The notes under the pieces were generated by a model that worked only from the letters and a program-made list of their open reading frames with translations, did no database searches and was not told where the DNA came from. Source: DATGPD01 sp041398565 (GTDB lineage Bacteria; Planctomycetota; UBA1135; UBA2386). From it: a DNA stretch of 64,000 nt. Positions 9,449-18,417 of this stretch are shown here, in pieces (within the stretch, counting starts at the first letter, position 1; every line of letters begins with the position of its first letter). A program made the translations under genes and the position numbers. The DNA lies in assembly GCA_041398565.1 (NCBI GenBank), contig JAWKUN010000003.1, forward strand, positions 868,001-932,000, in the 5' to 3' direction.

Positions 9449-10312
9449 TCAGCCCTGCTGCGGCGGCGCGCCGTCTTCGGGCGGCTTCGACATGCCGAGC
9501 ATGCGTTTGACGCCCTTCTTCATCGCCTTCCAGCCGTCGCGCACGTTGCGGCTGAGCTGTTCGAGCGGCATCGCCACCTTGCCCTTGAACTTCTCGTCCG
9601 GGCGCGCCTGGAACACCGTGCTGTGCGCCTTGCCGTCCCAGTGGGCCGGCGGCTCCTTGGTGTAGTAGTAGGCGGCGAAGGATTTGCGCGCGACGCCGGG
9701 CGGCGCCGTCAGAGGCGTCACGCCGTGGTAGCTGGTCTCGCTGGTCTCGAACACCACGCAGCGGTTCAGGATCGGCGCGTAGGAGTGCCAGCACTTCTTG
9801 ACGTCCTTGTCCCACAGCTCGATGCGGCCGCCCCAGTCCTCGTGCCACTCCGGGTTGAGGTAGACGAGGATGTTGAGGCGGCGGTGCCACCCGCGGTCGT
9901 CGAGGATGTTGAAGTCGACGTGCACGTCGAGCCGGCCGCCCGGACCGGTCTGGTGCATGCCGCCGCCGTCGAGCTTGTCGTCGGCCAGGAGGTTCGGGAT
10001 GCCGGTGATGTAGCTGAGGTCGGCGAGGAACTCCGGCGAGGACAGCGCCTTGTGCAGGGCGAGCACCGGGGGCGGGAACCTGCTGGAGTCGGTGATCTGC
10101 AGCTTGAGCTTCTCGTTGACGCTCTTGAAGGTCAGACCCATCTTCTGCGCCTCGTCGAAGCCGGGCATCGCCGCCGCCACCTCTCGGGCGAAGGCCTCGT
10201 CGAGGAAGCCGTCGATCTTGAAGAACGGGAAGGGCTGTCCGCTCCGGAACTCGTTGCGGAGCTGGTCGCGGTCGTACGGGCGAAGGACGCGCGTCGTCGA
10301 GGTGGCTGTCAT
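9449..10312 (-). CDS. 2-oxoglutarate/Fe(II)-dependent oxygenase
   Basis: Oxygenase of the prolyl-4-hydroxylase-like 2OG-Fe(II) superfamily. The metal ligands are readable: LDVHVDFN gives the H-x-D pair, ETSYHGV the distal histidine and GVARKSFAAYYY the arginine that binds 2-oxoglutarate. The C-terminal ~60 residues are lysine-rich (KAMKKGVKRMLGMSK), so may bind a polyanion or membrane. The ATG at 10312 gives 287 residues and starts just before a conserved-looking segment (LRPYDRDQLRNEF); a start at 10375 would add an Ala/Pro-rich stretch. Such enzymes hydroxylate proteins or small molecules; no neighbour identifies the substrate. Confidence 0.85.
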   Translation of the reverse strand: MTATSTTRVLRPYDRDQLRNEFRSGQPFPFFKIDGFLDEAFAREVAAAMPGFDEAQKMGLTFKSVNEKLKLQITDSSRFPPPVLALHKALSSPEFLADLSYITGIPNLLADDKLDGGGMHQTGPGGRLDVHVDFNILDDRGWHRRLNILVYLNPEWHEDWGGRIELWDKDVKKCWHSYAPILNRCVVFETSETSYHGVTPLTAPPGVARKSFAAYYYTKEPPAHWDGKAHSTVFQARPDEKFKGKVAMPLEQLSRNVRDGWKAMKKGVKRMLGMSKPPEDGAPPQQG

Positions 10313-10786
10313 GGCGATGTCGGGTTCCAGCGAGGGCCGGTCGGTCGCAGCGGGTGGCGCGGCCAGCGGCTGCACTCATCTTGTCGGCGGTGCGGCGAGC
10401 TTTCCAGGAGACCGCCTCACCCGCGGCCTGGCACGGGTCAACCGCCGAGAGACTATCGGGTTTTCAGCCGCCGTTTCGTGTGCGGCGATCGCGATCTTCT
10501 GCTCGCCGTACCGCGTCGCCGCTCCGCCGCGCGTGCGCACCTCGGCCCGAGCGCACGCGCCGTTGGCGCCGCGCCGTCGGTGCGATCGTCGTTTGCAGGT
10601 CCTTGCATCGGGTGGCCCGGCCGCGTAGCTCAGTGTCGTGATCGCAGCGGTTCGGGCAGTCCCGTCAGGCGTCGGCGCACGGCGCCAGTCACCACCGTCG
10701 GCCGTGCGCGGGGCAGGCGGCGTTGCCCTGCGGCCCGCGGCAGCCTCGAGCGTCGCGTCACGCGAGACCCGGCCCCCAGCGTTGCG
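10313..10786. other. Divergent intergenic region, no gene seen
   Basis: This stretch separates the minus-strand oxygenase gene from the plus-strand sugar-transfer operon and should hold promoters for both. Neither strand gives a reading frame that looks like a protein. A good -35-like hexamer occurs on the minus strand (TTGACC, 10436-10441) but without a matching -10 at normal distance. I found no repeat or strong hairpin. Confidence 0.5.
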
Positions 10787-11530
10787 GTGACCGAGCACGC
10801 CACGGCTGCGCATCCGCGGGTATCGCTCGTCGTCCCCATGCACGACGAGGAGGACAACGTCGTCCCCTTGCTCGAGGAGGTCGAGGTGGCCCTGGCCTCG
10901 GTGGCGCCGTTCGAGGTGCTGATGGTCGACGATTGCAGCAAGGACGACACCCTCGAGCGCCTGCGCGCCTTCAAGGCGGCCGGATCGCGTCCTTGGCTGC
11001 GCATCGTGCGCCTGCGCCGCCAAGTGGGGCAGAGCGGCGCCGTGCTGGCCGGCGTCGAGCAGGCGCGGTCGCACCTCGTGGCCACCCTCGACGGCGACCG
11101 TCAGAACGATCCGCTCGACGTGCCGAGGCTCCTGGCCCTCGTTGAGAGTGGGCAGTGCGACGGCGCGACCGGAGTGCGGGTCAGGCGTCAGGACACCTGG
11201 GTGCGCAAGGTCAGCTCGCGCATCGGCAACCGCGTCCGCAACTGGATCACCGGCGACCGGGTCACCGACGCCGCCTGCGGCGTGAAGGTCCTGCCGCGCG
11301 CCGTGTTCCTCAAGGCGCCGCGCTTCAACGGCATGCACCGCTTCATGCCCACGCTGATGCGCTACCTGGGCCTGCGCATCCTCGAGGTGCCGGTGAACCA
11401 CCGCGCCCGCGCCGCGGGTCGCGCCAAGTACGGCATCGGCAACCGGGCGCTGCGGGGTCTGCGCGACTGTTTCGCCGTGCGCTGGTACCGCCAGCGCGTC
11501 GTCGATCCCAGCGTCGAGGCCGAATGGTAG
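10787..11530 (+). CDS. GT2 glycosyltransferase, dolichyl-phosphate mannose synthase-like
   Basis: Family 2 transferase that loads a sugar from a nucleotide donor onto polyprenyl phosphate at the inner membrane face. The N terminus has the classic VSLVVPMHDEEDNV, followed by a nucleotide-binding MVDDCSKDDT and the catalytic region TLDGDRQNDP. It has 247 residues and no membrane segments, so it resembles the soluble DPM1 type. GTG at 10787 is the last sensible start before the fold. Its stop overlaps the start of the ArnT-like gene (ATG inside the last codons), so the pair probably work in series: this enzyme makes the lipid-linked sugar that the next one transfers. Confidence 0.88.
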   Translation: MTEHATAAHPRVSLVVPMHDEEDNVVPLLEEVEVALASVAPFEVLMVDDCSKDDTLERLRAFKAAGSRPWLRIVRLRRQVGQSGAVLAGVEQARSHLVATLDGDRQNDPLDVPRLLALVESGQCDGATGVRVRRQDTWVRKVSSRIGNRVRNWITGDRVTDAACGVKVLPRAVFLKAPRFNGMHRFMPTLMRYLGLRILEVPVNHRARAAGRAKYGIGNRALRGLRDCFAVRWYRQRVVDPSVEAEW

Positions 11531-13053
11531 CGCTGGTCTACCTGGCCATCGCCTGCGTCGTGTTCGCGCCCGGCGTGCTCAGTCCTTCCGACTGGGTGGG
11601 CACCGAGGCGCGGCGGCTGCAGATCGCGGTCGAGATGGTGCAGAGTGGCGATTGGCTGGTGCCGACCCTCGGCCACGAACCGACGCTGTCGAAGCCACCG
11701 CTCTTCTACTGGGTCACCGCGCTCCTGCACGGCTGGCTGCCGGGCCACGACTGGCTCCTGCGCACGCCCGGCCCGGCGATGATGTGGGTCACCGCCTGCC
11801 TGGCGCACTTCCTGGTGCGTCGATCGCACGGCAAGGGCGCGGCATGGTGTGCCGGGCTCGGCGCGCTGCTGGCGCCGATCGTCGTCGCCACGGTGCCCCG
11901 CGCCGAGATCGATCCGTTGTTCGCCGGGCTCACTTCGGTGTCGATCCTGCTGATGGCCTACGGCGCCGCCTTCGGCCAGCGGGCCACCTCGGCGCTCGGC
12001 GGCCTCGTGGGGGGGATGGCGATCCTGGTGAAGGGCCCACCCTTCGCCATGTTCCTCGTGGGCACCGCAGCAGTCTGGTTGCGGCGGCGCCGCGGCCGCG
12101 GCTTGCCGGTGGCGCTGCTCGCCATGGCGGTGCCGCCGACCGCGTACTACCTGGCACTGACCCAGCGCCTGCAGGTCGGCACGTTGGTCGACGTGGCCAC
12201 CAACGAGAGCGTGGCGCGCATGGCGTTGTTCACCTGGGGGCACGTCCTCGACACGCCGATGCACTTCGTGCGCGCGTTCGCGGCGACGCTGCCGTTCGGG
12301 CTGCTGCTGTTCTTCGAGTACCGCGGGGCGCGGCGTGCCGAACCCGACGACGCCGAAGCCTTCGTGCGCATGCTGGCGGCGGCGTTCTTCTCGTCGGTGC
12401 TGGTGCTGGCGGTGTTCCCAGCGCGGCCCATGCGCTACCTGCTGCCGGCGGTGCCGCTCTTCTTCGTGGCCGTCAGCCCGTCGGTGGCGGCATTCGCCCG
12501 CCAACCGTGGCTGACGCCAGGCATCCGCGCGAGCCTGCGGGCGCTGGCGCTGCTGGGTGCCGCGGGCCTGTGCGCCTCGCCCTGGTTGCCCGCTCCGATG
12601 GGCTGGCAGACCGCGCTGGGGTTCCTCGCGCTGGCCGTGCTGCCCCAGATCGCCACCGACGGTCGCCGGGCGGTGGCGACGCTGCTCGTGTTACCGGTGG
12701 TGGCGGCGTGGACCTTCCTGGCGCCGTTCGCCGACTACCGCACGGCGGCGCGCGAGCCCTTCCGTGCCGCCGGCGCCGTGCTGCGTCGCGCGGTCGACGA
12801 GGCCGGAGCGAACGACTTGGCGACGCTGCTGCACGTGCACTCGGCCGTGCTCCTGCACGCGGGGTTGCTGCCGCCCGGCGACGAGCTGGCGCGTCGCGAC
12901 CCGACCGCGCCGTGGCTGCTGATGGAAGAAGGGGCGGGACCGACCGGCGAATGGTCGCACGTGGCCAGGGCCGAGCTGCCGCCGCCGGCCTACGTGCCGC
13001 GCGTTCGCCTGCAGCTGCCGCGTGTCGCGCTGCTGCTCATGGAGCGCAGGTGA
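11524..13053 (+). CDS. ArnT-like lipid-linked glycosyltransferase
   Basis: Polytopic membrane transferase of 509 residues. The first periplasmic loop has WVGTEARRLQIA and then EPTLSKPPLFYWVTALLHGW, the hallmark of ArnT/GT83 and related PMT-like enzymes that use an undecaprenyl-phosphate sugar. About ten hydrophobic segments follow, then a short soluble C terminus. The ATG at 11524 overlaps the upstream GT2 gene by 7 nt and the stop overlaps the GT9 gene as GTGA, so translation of the three is coupled. The sugar and acceptor (lipid A, other glycan or protein) are unknown. Confidence 0.82.
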   Translation: MVALVYLAIACVVFAPGVLSPSDWVGTEARRLQIAVEMVQSGDWLVPTLGHEPTLSKPPLFYWVTALLHGWLPGHDWLLRTPGPAMMWVTACLAHFLVRRSHGKGAAWCAGLGALLAPIVVATVPRAEIDPLFAGLTSVSILLMAYGAAFGQRATSALGGLVGGMAILVKGPPFAMFLVGTAAVWLRRRRGRGLPVALLAMAVPPTAYYLALTQRLQVGTLVDVATNESVARMALFTWGHVLDTPMHFVRAFAATLPFGLLLFFEYRGARRAEPDDAEAFVRMLAAAFFSSVLVLAVFPARPMRYLLPAVPLFFVAVSPSVAAFARQPWLTPGIRASLRALALLGAAGLCASPWLPAPMGWQTALGFLALAVLPQIATDGRRAVATLLVLPVVAAWTFLAPFADYRTAAREPFRAAGAVLRRAVDEAGANDLATLLHVHSAVLLHAGLLPPGDELARRDPTAPWLLMEEGAGPTGEWSHVARAELPPPAYVPRVRLQLPRVALLLMERR

Positions 13054-14060
13054 CACGGGCCGCCGACGTCGTGGTCGTGCGCATGTCGGCGATGGGCGAC
13101 GTGGTCCACAGTCTGGGGGCCATCGAGGCTCTGGCCAGGGCGCGCCCGGGTTGGCGCGTACACGTGGCCGTGCAGGAGGAAATCGCTCCGCTGCTCTGCG
13201 GGCTCGATCACATCGCCTCGGTGGTCACTCACCGGCGGCGGCCGGCGGTCGTCGGCATGCTGCGCTCGCGTCGGCTGCTGCGACGCCTGCGCTGCGACCT
13301 TGCGCTCGACCTGCAGGGCAACTGGAAGAGTGCGCTGGCCGTGCGCCTGTCGGGGGCGCGGCGCCGCGTGGGGATCGCGCCGCCCTGGCGACGCGAGCCC
13401 GGCAGCGCGCGCCTGCTCACCGAACTGGTGCCGGCGACGCAGGAGGCAGCGCATCCGCGCCGGCTGGCACTCGACGTCGTCCGTCACGTTGCCCCCGACG
13501 CGCCGGACCTTCTGCCGCGGCTCGTGAGCACCGAGGCCGAGCTGGCACGCGAGGCCGCGGCGTTGCAAGCGCTCGGCATCGACGCCGAACTGCCCTTCCT
13601 CGTGCTCGTGCTCGGTCCGCCGCGCGACAACCGCAGCTGGCCAGCCGGGTCCGCGGCGCTCGAGGCGGCAGCGTGCCCGTGGCCGGCGCTCGTGCTGCTC
13701 GGTCCGGCCGAGCCGTCGGGCATGCAGGTGCCCCCGGGCGTGCCGTTGCTGCGGCACGGCGTCGGCGAACTGCGCCGCCTGGTGGCGCTCGGTGGACTGG
13801 TGGCGCGCGCCGGCGGCCGGGTCGTCGGGCCCGACCAGGGACCGACGCACGTGCTCGCTGCGACCGGGGCCGAGGTGACGGCGCTGTACGGGGCGCAGGA
13901 TCCCGACTGCACCGCCTCGTCTGCAGTCCGCGTCTTGGTGCGCCGCGACCGCCCGTCGTGCGTTCCCTGCCGCCGCCGGGTCTGCGATCATGCCGAGGGT
14001 CCGGTGTGCATGCAGTTCCAAGTCGCCACCGGTGAACCCCCATCGCCTCCGCTGGCATGA
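13050..14060 (+). CDS. Glycosyltransferase family 9, heptosyltransferase-like
   Basis: Cytosolic GT9-type enzyme of 336 residues, the family that adds heptoses to lipopolysaccharide core. The N terminus VVVVRMSAMGDVVHSLGAIEAL matches the nucleotide-binding start of RfaC/RfaF proteins, as does DLALDLQGNWKSAL. The C-terminal half keeps GPDQGPTHVLAATGAEVTALYG, the family acceptor/donor loop. A cysteine-rich tail (SCVPCRRRVCDHAEGPVCM) is also common in this family. GTG at 13050 overlaps the upstream stop as GTGA. The 3' end overlaps queF by 4 nt (ATGA), an unusual pairing of envelope sugar and tRNA modification genes. Confidence 0.88.
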   Translation: MTRAADVVVVRMSAMGDVVHSLGAIEALARARPGWRVHVAVQEEIAPLLCGLDHIASVVTHRRRPAVVGMLRSRRLLRRLRCDLALDLQGNWKSALAVRLSGARRRVGIAPPWRREPGSARLLTELVPATQEAAHPRRLALDVVRHVAPDAPDLLPRLVSTEAELAREAAALQALGIDAELPFLVLVLGPPRDNRSWPAGSAALEAAACPWPALVLLGPAEPSGMQVPPGVPLLRHGVGELRRLVALGGLVARAGGRVVGPDQGPTHVLAATGAEVTALYGAQDPDCTASSAVRVLVRRDRPSCVPCRRRVCDHAEGPVCMQFQVATGEPPSPPLA

Positions 14061-14407
14061 CCTCGCTCGAAGTCTTCCCCAATCCCAACCCCGAGCGCGA
14101 CTACGAGATCGTCATCCGTGCGCCGGAGTTCACGTGTCTGTGCCCCAAGACCGGGCAGCCGGACTTCGCGACGATCGTCATCCGCTACGTGCCCGACCGT
14201 CTCTGCGTCGAGCTCAAGGCGCTGAAGCTGTACCTGGTGTCCTACCGCAACGAGGGTGCGTTCCACGAGGCGGTCACCAACCGCATTCTCGACGACCTGC
14301 GCCGGGCGCTGGCGCCGCGCTGGCTTCGGGTCAGCGGGCGCTTCCGCGTGCGCGGTGGCATCCGCACCACGGTCATCGCCGCCCACGGCACCCGCTCTGC
14401 GCCCTGA
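14057..14407 (+). CDS. queF: NADPH-dependent preQ0 reductase
   Basis: Short, unimodular QueF that reduces the nitrile preQ0 to preQ1 in queuosine synthesis for tRNA. The active-site motif FTCLCPKTGQPDF supplies the thioimide-forming cysteine and the catalytic aspartate. CVELKALKLYLVSYRNEG and FHEAVTNRIL supply the NADPH and substrate sites, including the conserved glutamate. Length is 116 residues, in the range of the small YkvM class. The ATGA overlap with the GT9 gene indicates translational coupling. No other queuosine gene is in the window. Confidence 0.95.
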   Translation: MTSLEVFPNPNPERDYEIVIRAPEFTCLCPKTGQPDFATIVIRYVPDRLCVELKALKLYLVSYRNEGAFHEAVTNRILDDLRRALAPRWLRVSGRFRVRGGIRTTVIAAHGTRSAP

Positions 14408-14425
14408 TCGCTGGTTCGTTGCCTG

Positions 14426-14441
14426 GGGCGCGTCGGCGCCC
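14426..14441 (+). terminator. Possible terminator hairpin after queF
   Basis: A perfect 6-bp GC stem, GGGCGC/GCGCCC with a GTCG tetraloop, lies 18 nt after the queF stop. There is no T-run, so it would at best be a weak or factor-assisted terminator, or a 3'-end stabiliser. Confidence 0.3.
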
Positions 14442-14569
14442 TCGGGGCCTCCGGGGCCTCGTAGGACAGGCCTCGGGCGGGGCCGCCTCCCGCTGGCACG
14501 CGCCGACCTGCTAATCTCACGCGCGCCGCCGGTCACCTGCCACCCGGAACCTCCTGCCGAAAACCCCCA

Positions 14570-15556
14570 ATGGCGTCTCTGCACCGAATCGCGCTCCTGG
14601 GCGCGCTCCCCCTCTCCCTCGTACTCACGCGCACGCTCTGGTCGTACGGCACCGGCGCACTCGCGGGCGAGACCGGCATCCTCGGCCAGGTGCCTCTCGA
14701 CGTGACCCGCGCCATGCCCGGCTGCGGCGCCTGCCACCGCGCCAATCCCGGCGGCAACCAGTTGAACGTCGACGTGGCCCTGAGCGCGCGCTCGCTGACG
14801 CCGGGACAGTCGATCACAGTGACGACCTCGGCCACCGGCGGGCGCCCGCATCCGCTCAACTGGGGCGGGTTCTCCTGCGACGCCGACGTCGGCGCGTTCA
14901 GTGCCGGCACCGGCACGCGGGTCGGGCTCGGCGGCCTGGGAATCACCCACGTCACCGCGTTCGCCTCGCCCAACCGCACTTGGACCTACGGCTACACCGC
15001 TCCGGCCACGCCGGGACCGGTGAACATGTGGGCCAACGTCAACACCGTCGACGGCGACGGCCAGGCGACCGCGGCCGACCTGTGGGCGTTCCATGGCGGC
15101 GATGGGCTCGAGCAGACGCCGACGCCGGTGCGCATGTTCGTCAACGCGGTCGACGTGCTGCCCGTGGGCGACTCGTGTGTCGGCAGTTGGGAGAACTATC
15201 CGGTGCTCGGTGCCCGCCAGCAGCCGCGCGCGGGCAACTCCACGTTCACCGTCGAGGTGGTCGGTGCGACCCCGTCGTCGACCTTCGTGCTGTTGATCGG
15301 CACGCCGTTGCCGCCGCTCGATCTTACGCCGATCGGCGTCACCGGTTGCACCCTGCACGTCAACTCGGTGGCCTCGGTGGTGGTGGGAACGTCCGGCGGC
15401 GTCGCCAAGTACGCGGACGGGACCGCGACGGTGCCGCTGCCGATCCCCAACAACGCGCGCGGCACCTTGCGCCTGCAAGGCGCGTTCGTCGACCCGACCA
15501 ACGGCCGGCCGCTGCCGCTGACGGTCACCAATGCGCTCGACGCGGTGATCCGGTAG
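14570..15556 (+). CDS. Secreted CXXCH protein with shared C-terminal domain
   Basis: Exported protein of 328 residues with an N-terminal hydrophobic signal. Residues ~50-60 hold one CXXCH motif (PGCGACHRANPGGN) in the setting seen in choice-of-anchor-V/Reeler-like secreted proteins, so it may bind a haem or only use the cysteines structurally. The middle is beta-rich (ITVTTSATGG, RTWTYGYTAPATPG). The last ~120 residues (from ~209) resemble the C termini of two other secreted proteins in this window: a TFTVEVVGA strand, LLIGTPLPPLDL, a GC pair, PLPIPNN, then TNALDAVIR. Function is unknown. It is preceded by a 160-bp gap after queF and followed by the phosphoesterase gene. Confidence 0.75.
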   Translation: MASLHRIALLGALPLSLVLTRTLWSYGTGALAGETGILGQVPLDVTRAMPGCGACHRANPGGNQLNVDVALSARSLTPGQSITVTTSATGGRPHPLNWGGFSCDADVGAFSAGTGTRVGLGGLGITHVTAFASPNRTWTYGYTAPATPGPVNMWANVNTVDGDGQATAADLWAFHGGDGLEQTPTPVRMFVNAVDVLPVGDSCVGSWENYPVLGARQQPRAGNSTFTVEVVGATPSSTFVLLIGTPLPPLDLTPIGVTGCTLHVNSVASVVVGTSGGVAKYADGTATVPLPIPNNARGTLRLQGAFVDPTNGRPLPLTVTNALDAVIR

Positions 15557-15662
15557 GCGCGACCCCGCGGGCCACGCGGCTGCGCACGCTGGCGATGCGC
15601 GGGTGCTGGCTGCCGCGTGCTTGCACGTGGCGCCCCGGACGCCGTGGGCGTAGAAGGGCCGC

Positions 15663-16823
15663 GTGAAGACCAAGCTCGTCCTCGGCCTGACCCTGGCGAC
15701 GCTGCTGCTGGCGCCGAGCTGGCCGGAGCCGCCTCTGCGCACCGGCGCCTACGTGCAGGACGTCACCCGTACTTCGGCGAAGATCTGTTGGGTGGGCGAT
15801 CGTGGCGACGGTGTCGCCCTGGTCGTGACGGCGCGCGGCGGTGGCGGCGCTCCCTCGGTCGCCTGGCAAGAGCGAGGCGAGCGCACCGTGGCGTTGGTCA
15901 CCGGGCTCCTGCCTGCGACCGAATACGAGTTCGTCGCCAACGAGGGCGAGCGCAGGCACACCGACTTGTCGGGCACGTTCAAGACGCCTCCCGCCACGAG
16001 TGACGCGCGGGTGCGCTTCGCCGTGCTCGGCGATTCCGGTGGGCTGCCACTGTGGGTCAACCTCAGCCGCGCACCGATCGTGCACGCGCTGGCCAGCGTC
16101 GACGCGCTGCCCGCGGCCGGACACGTGTCGACCATCGGGGCCATGCTGGCGGACGCCAAGCCCGAGTTCTGGCTGCACACGGGCGACGTGATCTACCCGC
16201 GCGGCGAGCAGCGCCACTACCGGCCGGGCTTCTTCCTGCCCTTCGCCGAGGCCCTTCGTCACGCGCCCGTGTATCCGGTGATCGGCAACCACGACTGGGA
16301 GTGGACCGACGGGCGGCCGCTGCTCGCCAACTTCGAGCTGCCGGACGTCGGCGACGAGCAGTTCTTCACCTTCGCCTGGGGGCCGGTGCGGGTGGTGGGG
16401 CTCAACCTCAACCGGAGCGTCGGCCTCGACCCCGGCCTCGCTTTCCTCGACCGTGTCCTGGCCGCTGCCGACGAGCCATGGCGCATCGTGGTCGAACACT
16501 TCCCGCCGTGGTCGGCGTCGGACCAGCGCGACCGGCCCGACCTCATCGAGCGGCTGGTGCCGGCCCTGGTCGCGGCCAAGGTCGACGTGCTCTTCTGCGG
16601 CCACGACCACACCTACCAGCGCTACCGCGCCGAGGGCCCTCTGCACGTCGTCGTCACCGGCGGCGGCGGCAAGAGCCTGTACGAGCTGCGCGAGCACCCG
16701 CGCCTGGTGGTGGCGAAGAGTGCCTACCACCTGTGCACGGTCGACTGCGGGCCGAAGCAGTTCTCGCTGCGCGCGGTCGGGCTCGACGGCAGCGAGATCG
16801 ACAGCTTCTCCATCGAGAAGTAG
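15663..16823 (+). CDS. Secreted calcineurin-like phosphoesterase
   Basis: Secreted metallophosphoesterase of 386 residues, related to purple acid phosphatases. After a signal peptide (LGLTLATLLLAPS) comes a fibronectin-like domain (TSAKICWVGDRG to LPATEYEF), then the catalytic domain. Metal-binding blocks appear in order: LGDSGG, HTGDVIYPRG, GNHDWEW, VEHFPPW and GHDHTYQRY. This covers the five family motifs, although the first has G/S where many have H. Likely hydrolyses phosphate esters outside the cytoplasm; the substrate is unknown. The start is a GTG at 15663 after a short spacer from the CXXCH gene, so the two may be co-transcribed. Confidence 0.87.
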   Translation: MKTKLVLGLTLATLLLAPSWPEPPLRTGAYVQDVTRTSAKICWVGDRGDGVALVVTARGGGGAPSVAWQERGERTVALVTGLLPATEYEFVANEGERRHTDLSGTFKTPPATSDARVRFAVLGDSGGLPLWVNLSRAPIVHALASVDALPAAGHVSTIGAMLADAKPEFWLHTGDVIYPRGEQRHYRPGFFLPFAEALRHAPVYPVIGNHDWEWTDGRPLLANFELPDVGDEQFFTFAWGPVRVVGLNLNRSVGLDPGLAFLDRVLAAADEPWRIVVEHFPPWSASDQRDRPDLIERLVPALVAAKVDVLFCGHDHTYQRYRAEGPLHVVVTGGGGKSLYELREHPRLVVAKSAYHLCTVDCGPKQFSLRAVGLDGSEIDSFSIEK

Positions 16824-16852
16824 CCGCCGCGACGATTCGCAGCCCTTGCAGC

Positions 16853-18229
16853 TCAGCGGTCGAGCAGGGCGCGCACCCGTGCCACCGCCTGCCGGACGTC
16901 GTCCGTGGTCGTGCGCGCGTTCGCCACGCACCAACGCAGGACGTAGCGGCCGTCGACGCGCGAGGACGACAGCATGAGGAAGCCGTCGGCGAGCACGGCC
17001 TCCATCAAGCGCTGCGTCGCATCCTCGCCAGCGCGGGAGGCGAAGGTGAACACCGACAGGCGGGGCGGCGTGACCACCTCGAGGCGAGGATCTTCGACGA
17101 CCAACGCACACGCCAGCCGGGCGCACGCGAGGTCGCTGCGGATGGCGTTGCGGATCTGCTCGAGTCCGCACGCCCGCAGCAGGAACCACAGCTTCAACGC
17201 GCGGTTGCCGCGCGTCAGCTCAGGGCCGCGAGCGAAGAAGTTCACCTCGGCGTCCGGGATGTCCTGCAGGTACCCCGCCGGCCCGCTGGCGAAGCCGCGC
17301 TCGAGATCGGCAACGCGAGCCGTCAGCAGGCAACCGCTCTCGAATGGCACGTAGAGCCACTTGTGCGGGTCGAGGGTGATCGAGTCGGCGCGTTCGAGCC
17401 CGGCGAACGTCGGGCGGTGCTCCGGTAGCAGCGCCACGGCGCCACCGTAGGCGGCGTCGACGTGGAGCCAGGCACCCACTTGCGCGCACACGTCGGCGAT
17501 CGCAGCGATCGGGTCGACGCTGCCGGTGGTCGTCGAGCCGGCGTTGGCGCACACGAAGGCTGGCCACCGTGAGGCAGCTCGGTCGTCGGCGATCGCCTCG
17601 GCCAGCGCGGTCGGCGACAAGCGCTGCTCCGAGTCGGTCGCCAGCGTGCGCACGTGCGTCACTCCGAGGATGCGGGCGGCCTTGGCCATCGAGTGGTGCG
17701 TCTCGCTGCTGGTGTAGACGACGGCGTTCGCGCGTTCCTCGGGTCGGGTGGCCAGGGCCGCGGCGAGCGCGCTCAGGTTCGCCACCGAGCCGCCGCTGGT
17801 CAGCACGCCCGTCACGCCCCCTGGCAGCGCCAGCGCCTGCCGCAGCCAGTCGAGCACCTCGACCTCGAGCTGGGCCATGGCCGCGCCGCCCAGCCAGGTG
17901 CCGACGAAGAAGTTGGTGGCGGCGGCCACGAACTCGCCCAGCGCGCCGGCGTAGCTGCCCGGGCCGGGGATGTAGGCGAAGAAGCGGGGGTGGTTGGTCT
18001 GGGTGCAGCGTGGCACCAGGTGGTCGAAGAAGCGCTCGAGGCAGGCTTCCATGCCGACCCCCTCCTCCGGCAGCGGTTCGCCCACCGCGGCGTGGAGGTC
18101 GGCGGCGGTGTGGCGCTCGCCCACGCGCAGCTGGCGCTGGCCTTCGAGGTGGGCGGCGATCGCATCGACCGCGGCGTGGCCGAGGCGACGCATGGTCTCC
18201 AGGTCGGGAACGAGGGGGAATGGAGGCAT
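16853..18229 (-). CDS. PLP-dependent group II decarboxylase
   Basis: Pyridoxal-phosphate enzyme of 458 residues related to aromatic-L-amino-acid decarboxylases. The PLP lysine lies in LDPHKWLYVPFE, the ring-stacking histidine in ETHHSMAK and the cofactor aspartate in LHVDAAYGG. The N-terminal TNHPRFFAYIPGPGSY is the usual substrate-entry segment. The start at 18229 (MPPFPLVPDLETMRRLGH) matches the family N terminus; longer frames run back over the aroF promoter region. Substrate may be tryptophan, phenylalanine, tyrosine or another amino acid. Convergent with the phosphoesterase gene and divergent from aroF. Confidence 0.88.
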   Translation of the reverse strand: MPPFPLVPDLETMRRLGHAAVDAIAAHLEGQRQLRVGERHTAADLHAAVGEPLPEEGVGMEACLERFFDHLVPRCTQTNHPRFFAYIPGPGSYAGALGEFVAAATNFFVGTWLGGAAMAQLEVEVLDWLRQALALPGGVTGVLTSGGSVANLSALAAALATRPEERANAVVYTSSETHHSMAKAARILGVTHVRTLATDSEQRLSPTALAEAIADDRAASRWPAFVCANAGSTTTGSVDPIAAIADVCAQVGAWLHVDAAYGGAVALLPEHRPTFAGLERADSITLDPHKWLYVPFESGCLLTARVADLERGFASGPAGYLQDIPDAEVNFFARGPELTRGNRALKLWFLLRACGLEQIRNAIRSDLACARLACALVVEDPRLEVVTPPRLSVFTFASRAGEDATQRLMEAVLADGFLMLSSSRVDGRYVLRWCVANARTTTDDVRQAVARVRALLDR

Positions 18230-18359
18230 CGGGCGCGGAGCGTGGCTGGGCCATCCGTGATAGCGCGTGCCGACGTCGCTGCCACCACCTTCCGGCACCG
18301 GCGACGCCGGCGCTGTCACTCGCCCCTGGGCCGGCCATGCCGGCGTTCTCGGTCTTCGT

Positions 18360-18388
18360 TTGCCGCTGGGCCTGCGCCGTTCTATTGT
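18360..18388 (+). promoter_or_regulatory. Candidate sigma-70-type promoter for aroF-tpiA
   Basis: A TTGCCG hexamer (18360-18365) and TATTGT (18383-18388) are spaced by 17 bp, about 30 bp before the aroF ATG. Each matches the sigma-70 consensus at four of six positions. The context (divergent gene start, tight downstream operon) supports a promoter here. Confidence 0.35.
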
Positions 18389-18417
18389 CCGCCCGCTCCG
18401 CCCGCCGTCCCGCCGCA

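Noticed and set aside
10605..10680. tRNA-like sequence (GCGTAGCTCAGT then GGTTCG)
   Set aside because: The two tRNA-like boxes are too close together and no acceptor stem or anticodon arm can be formed. It is not a tRNA.
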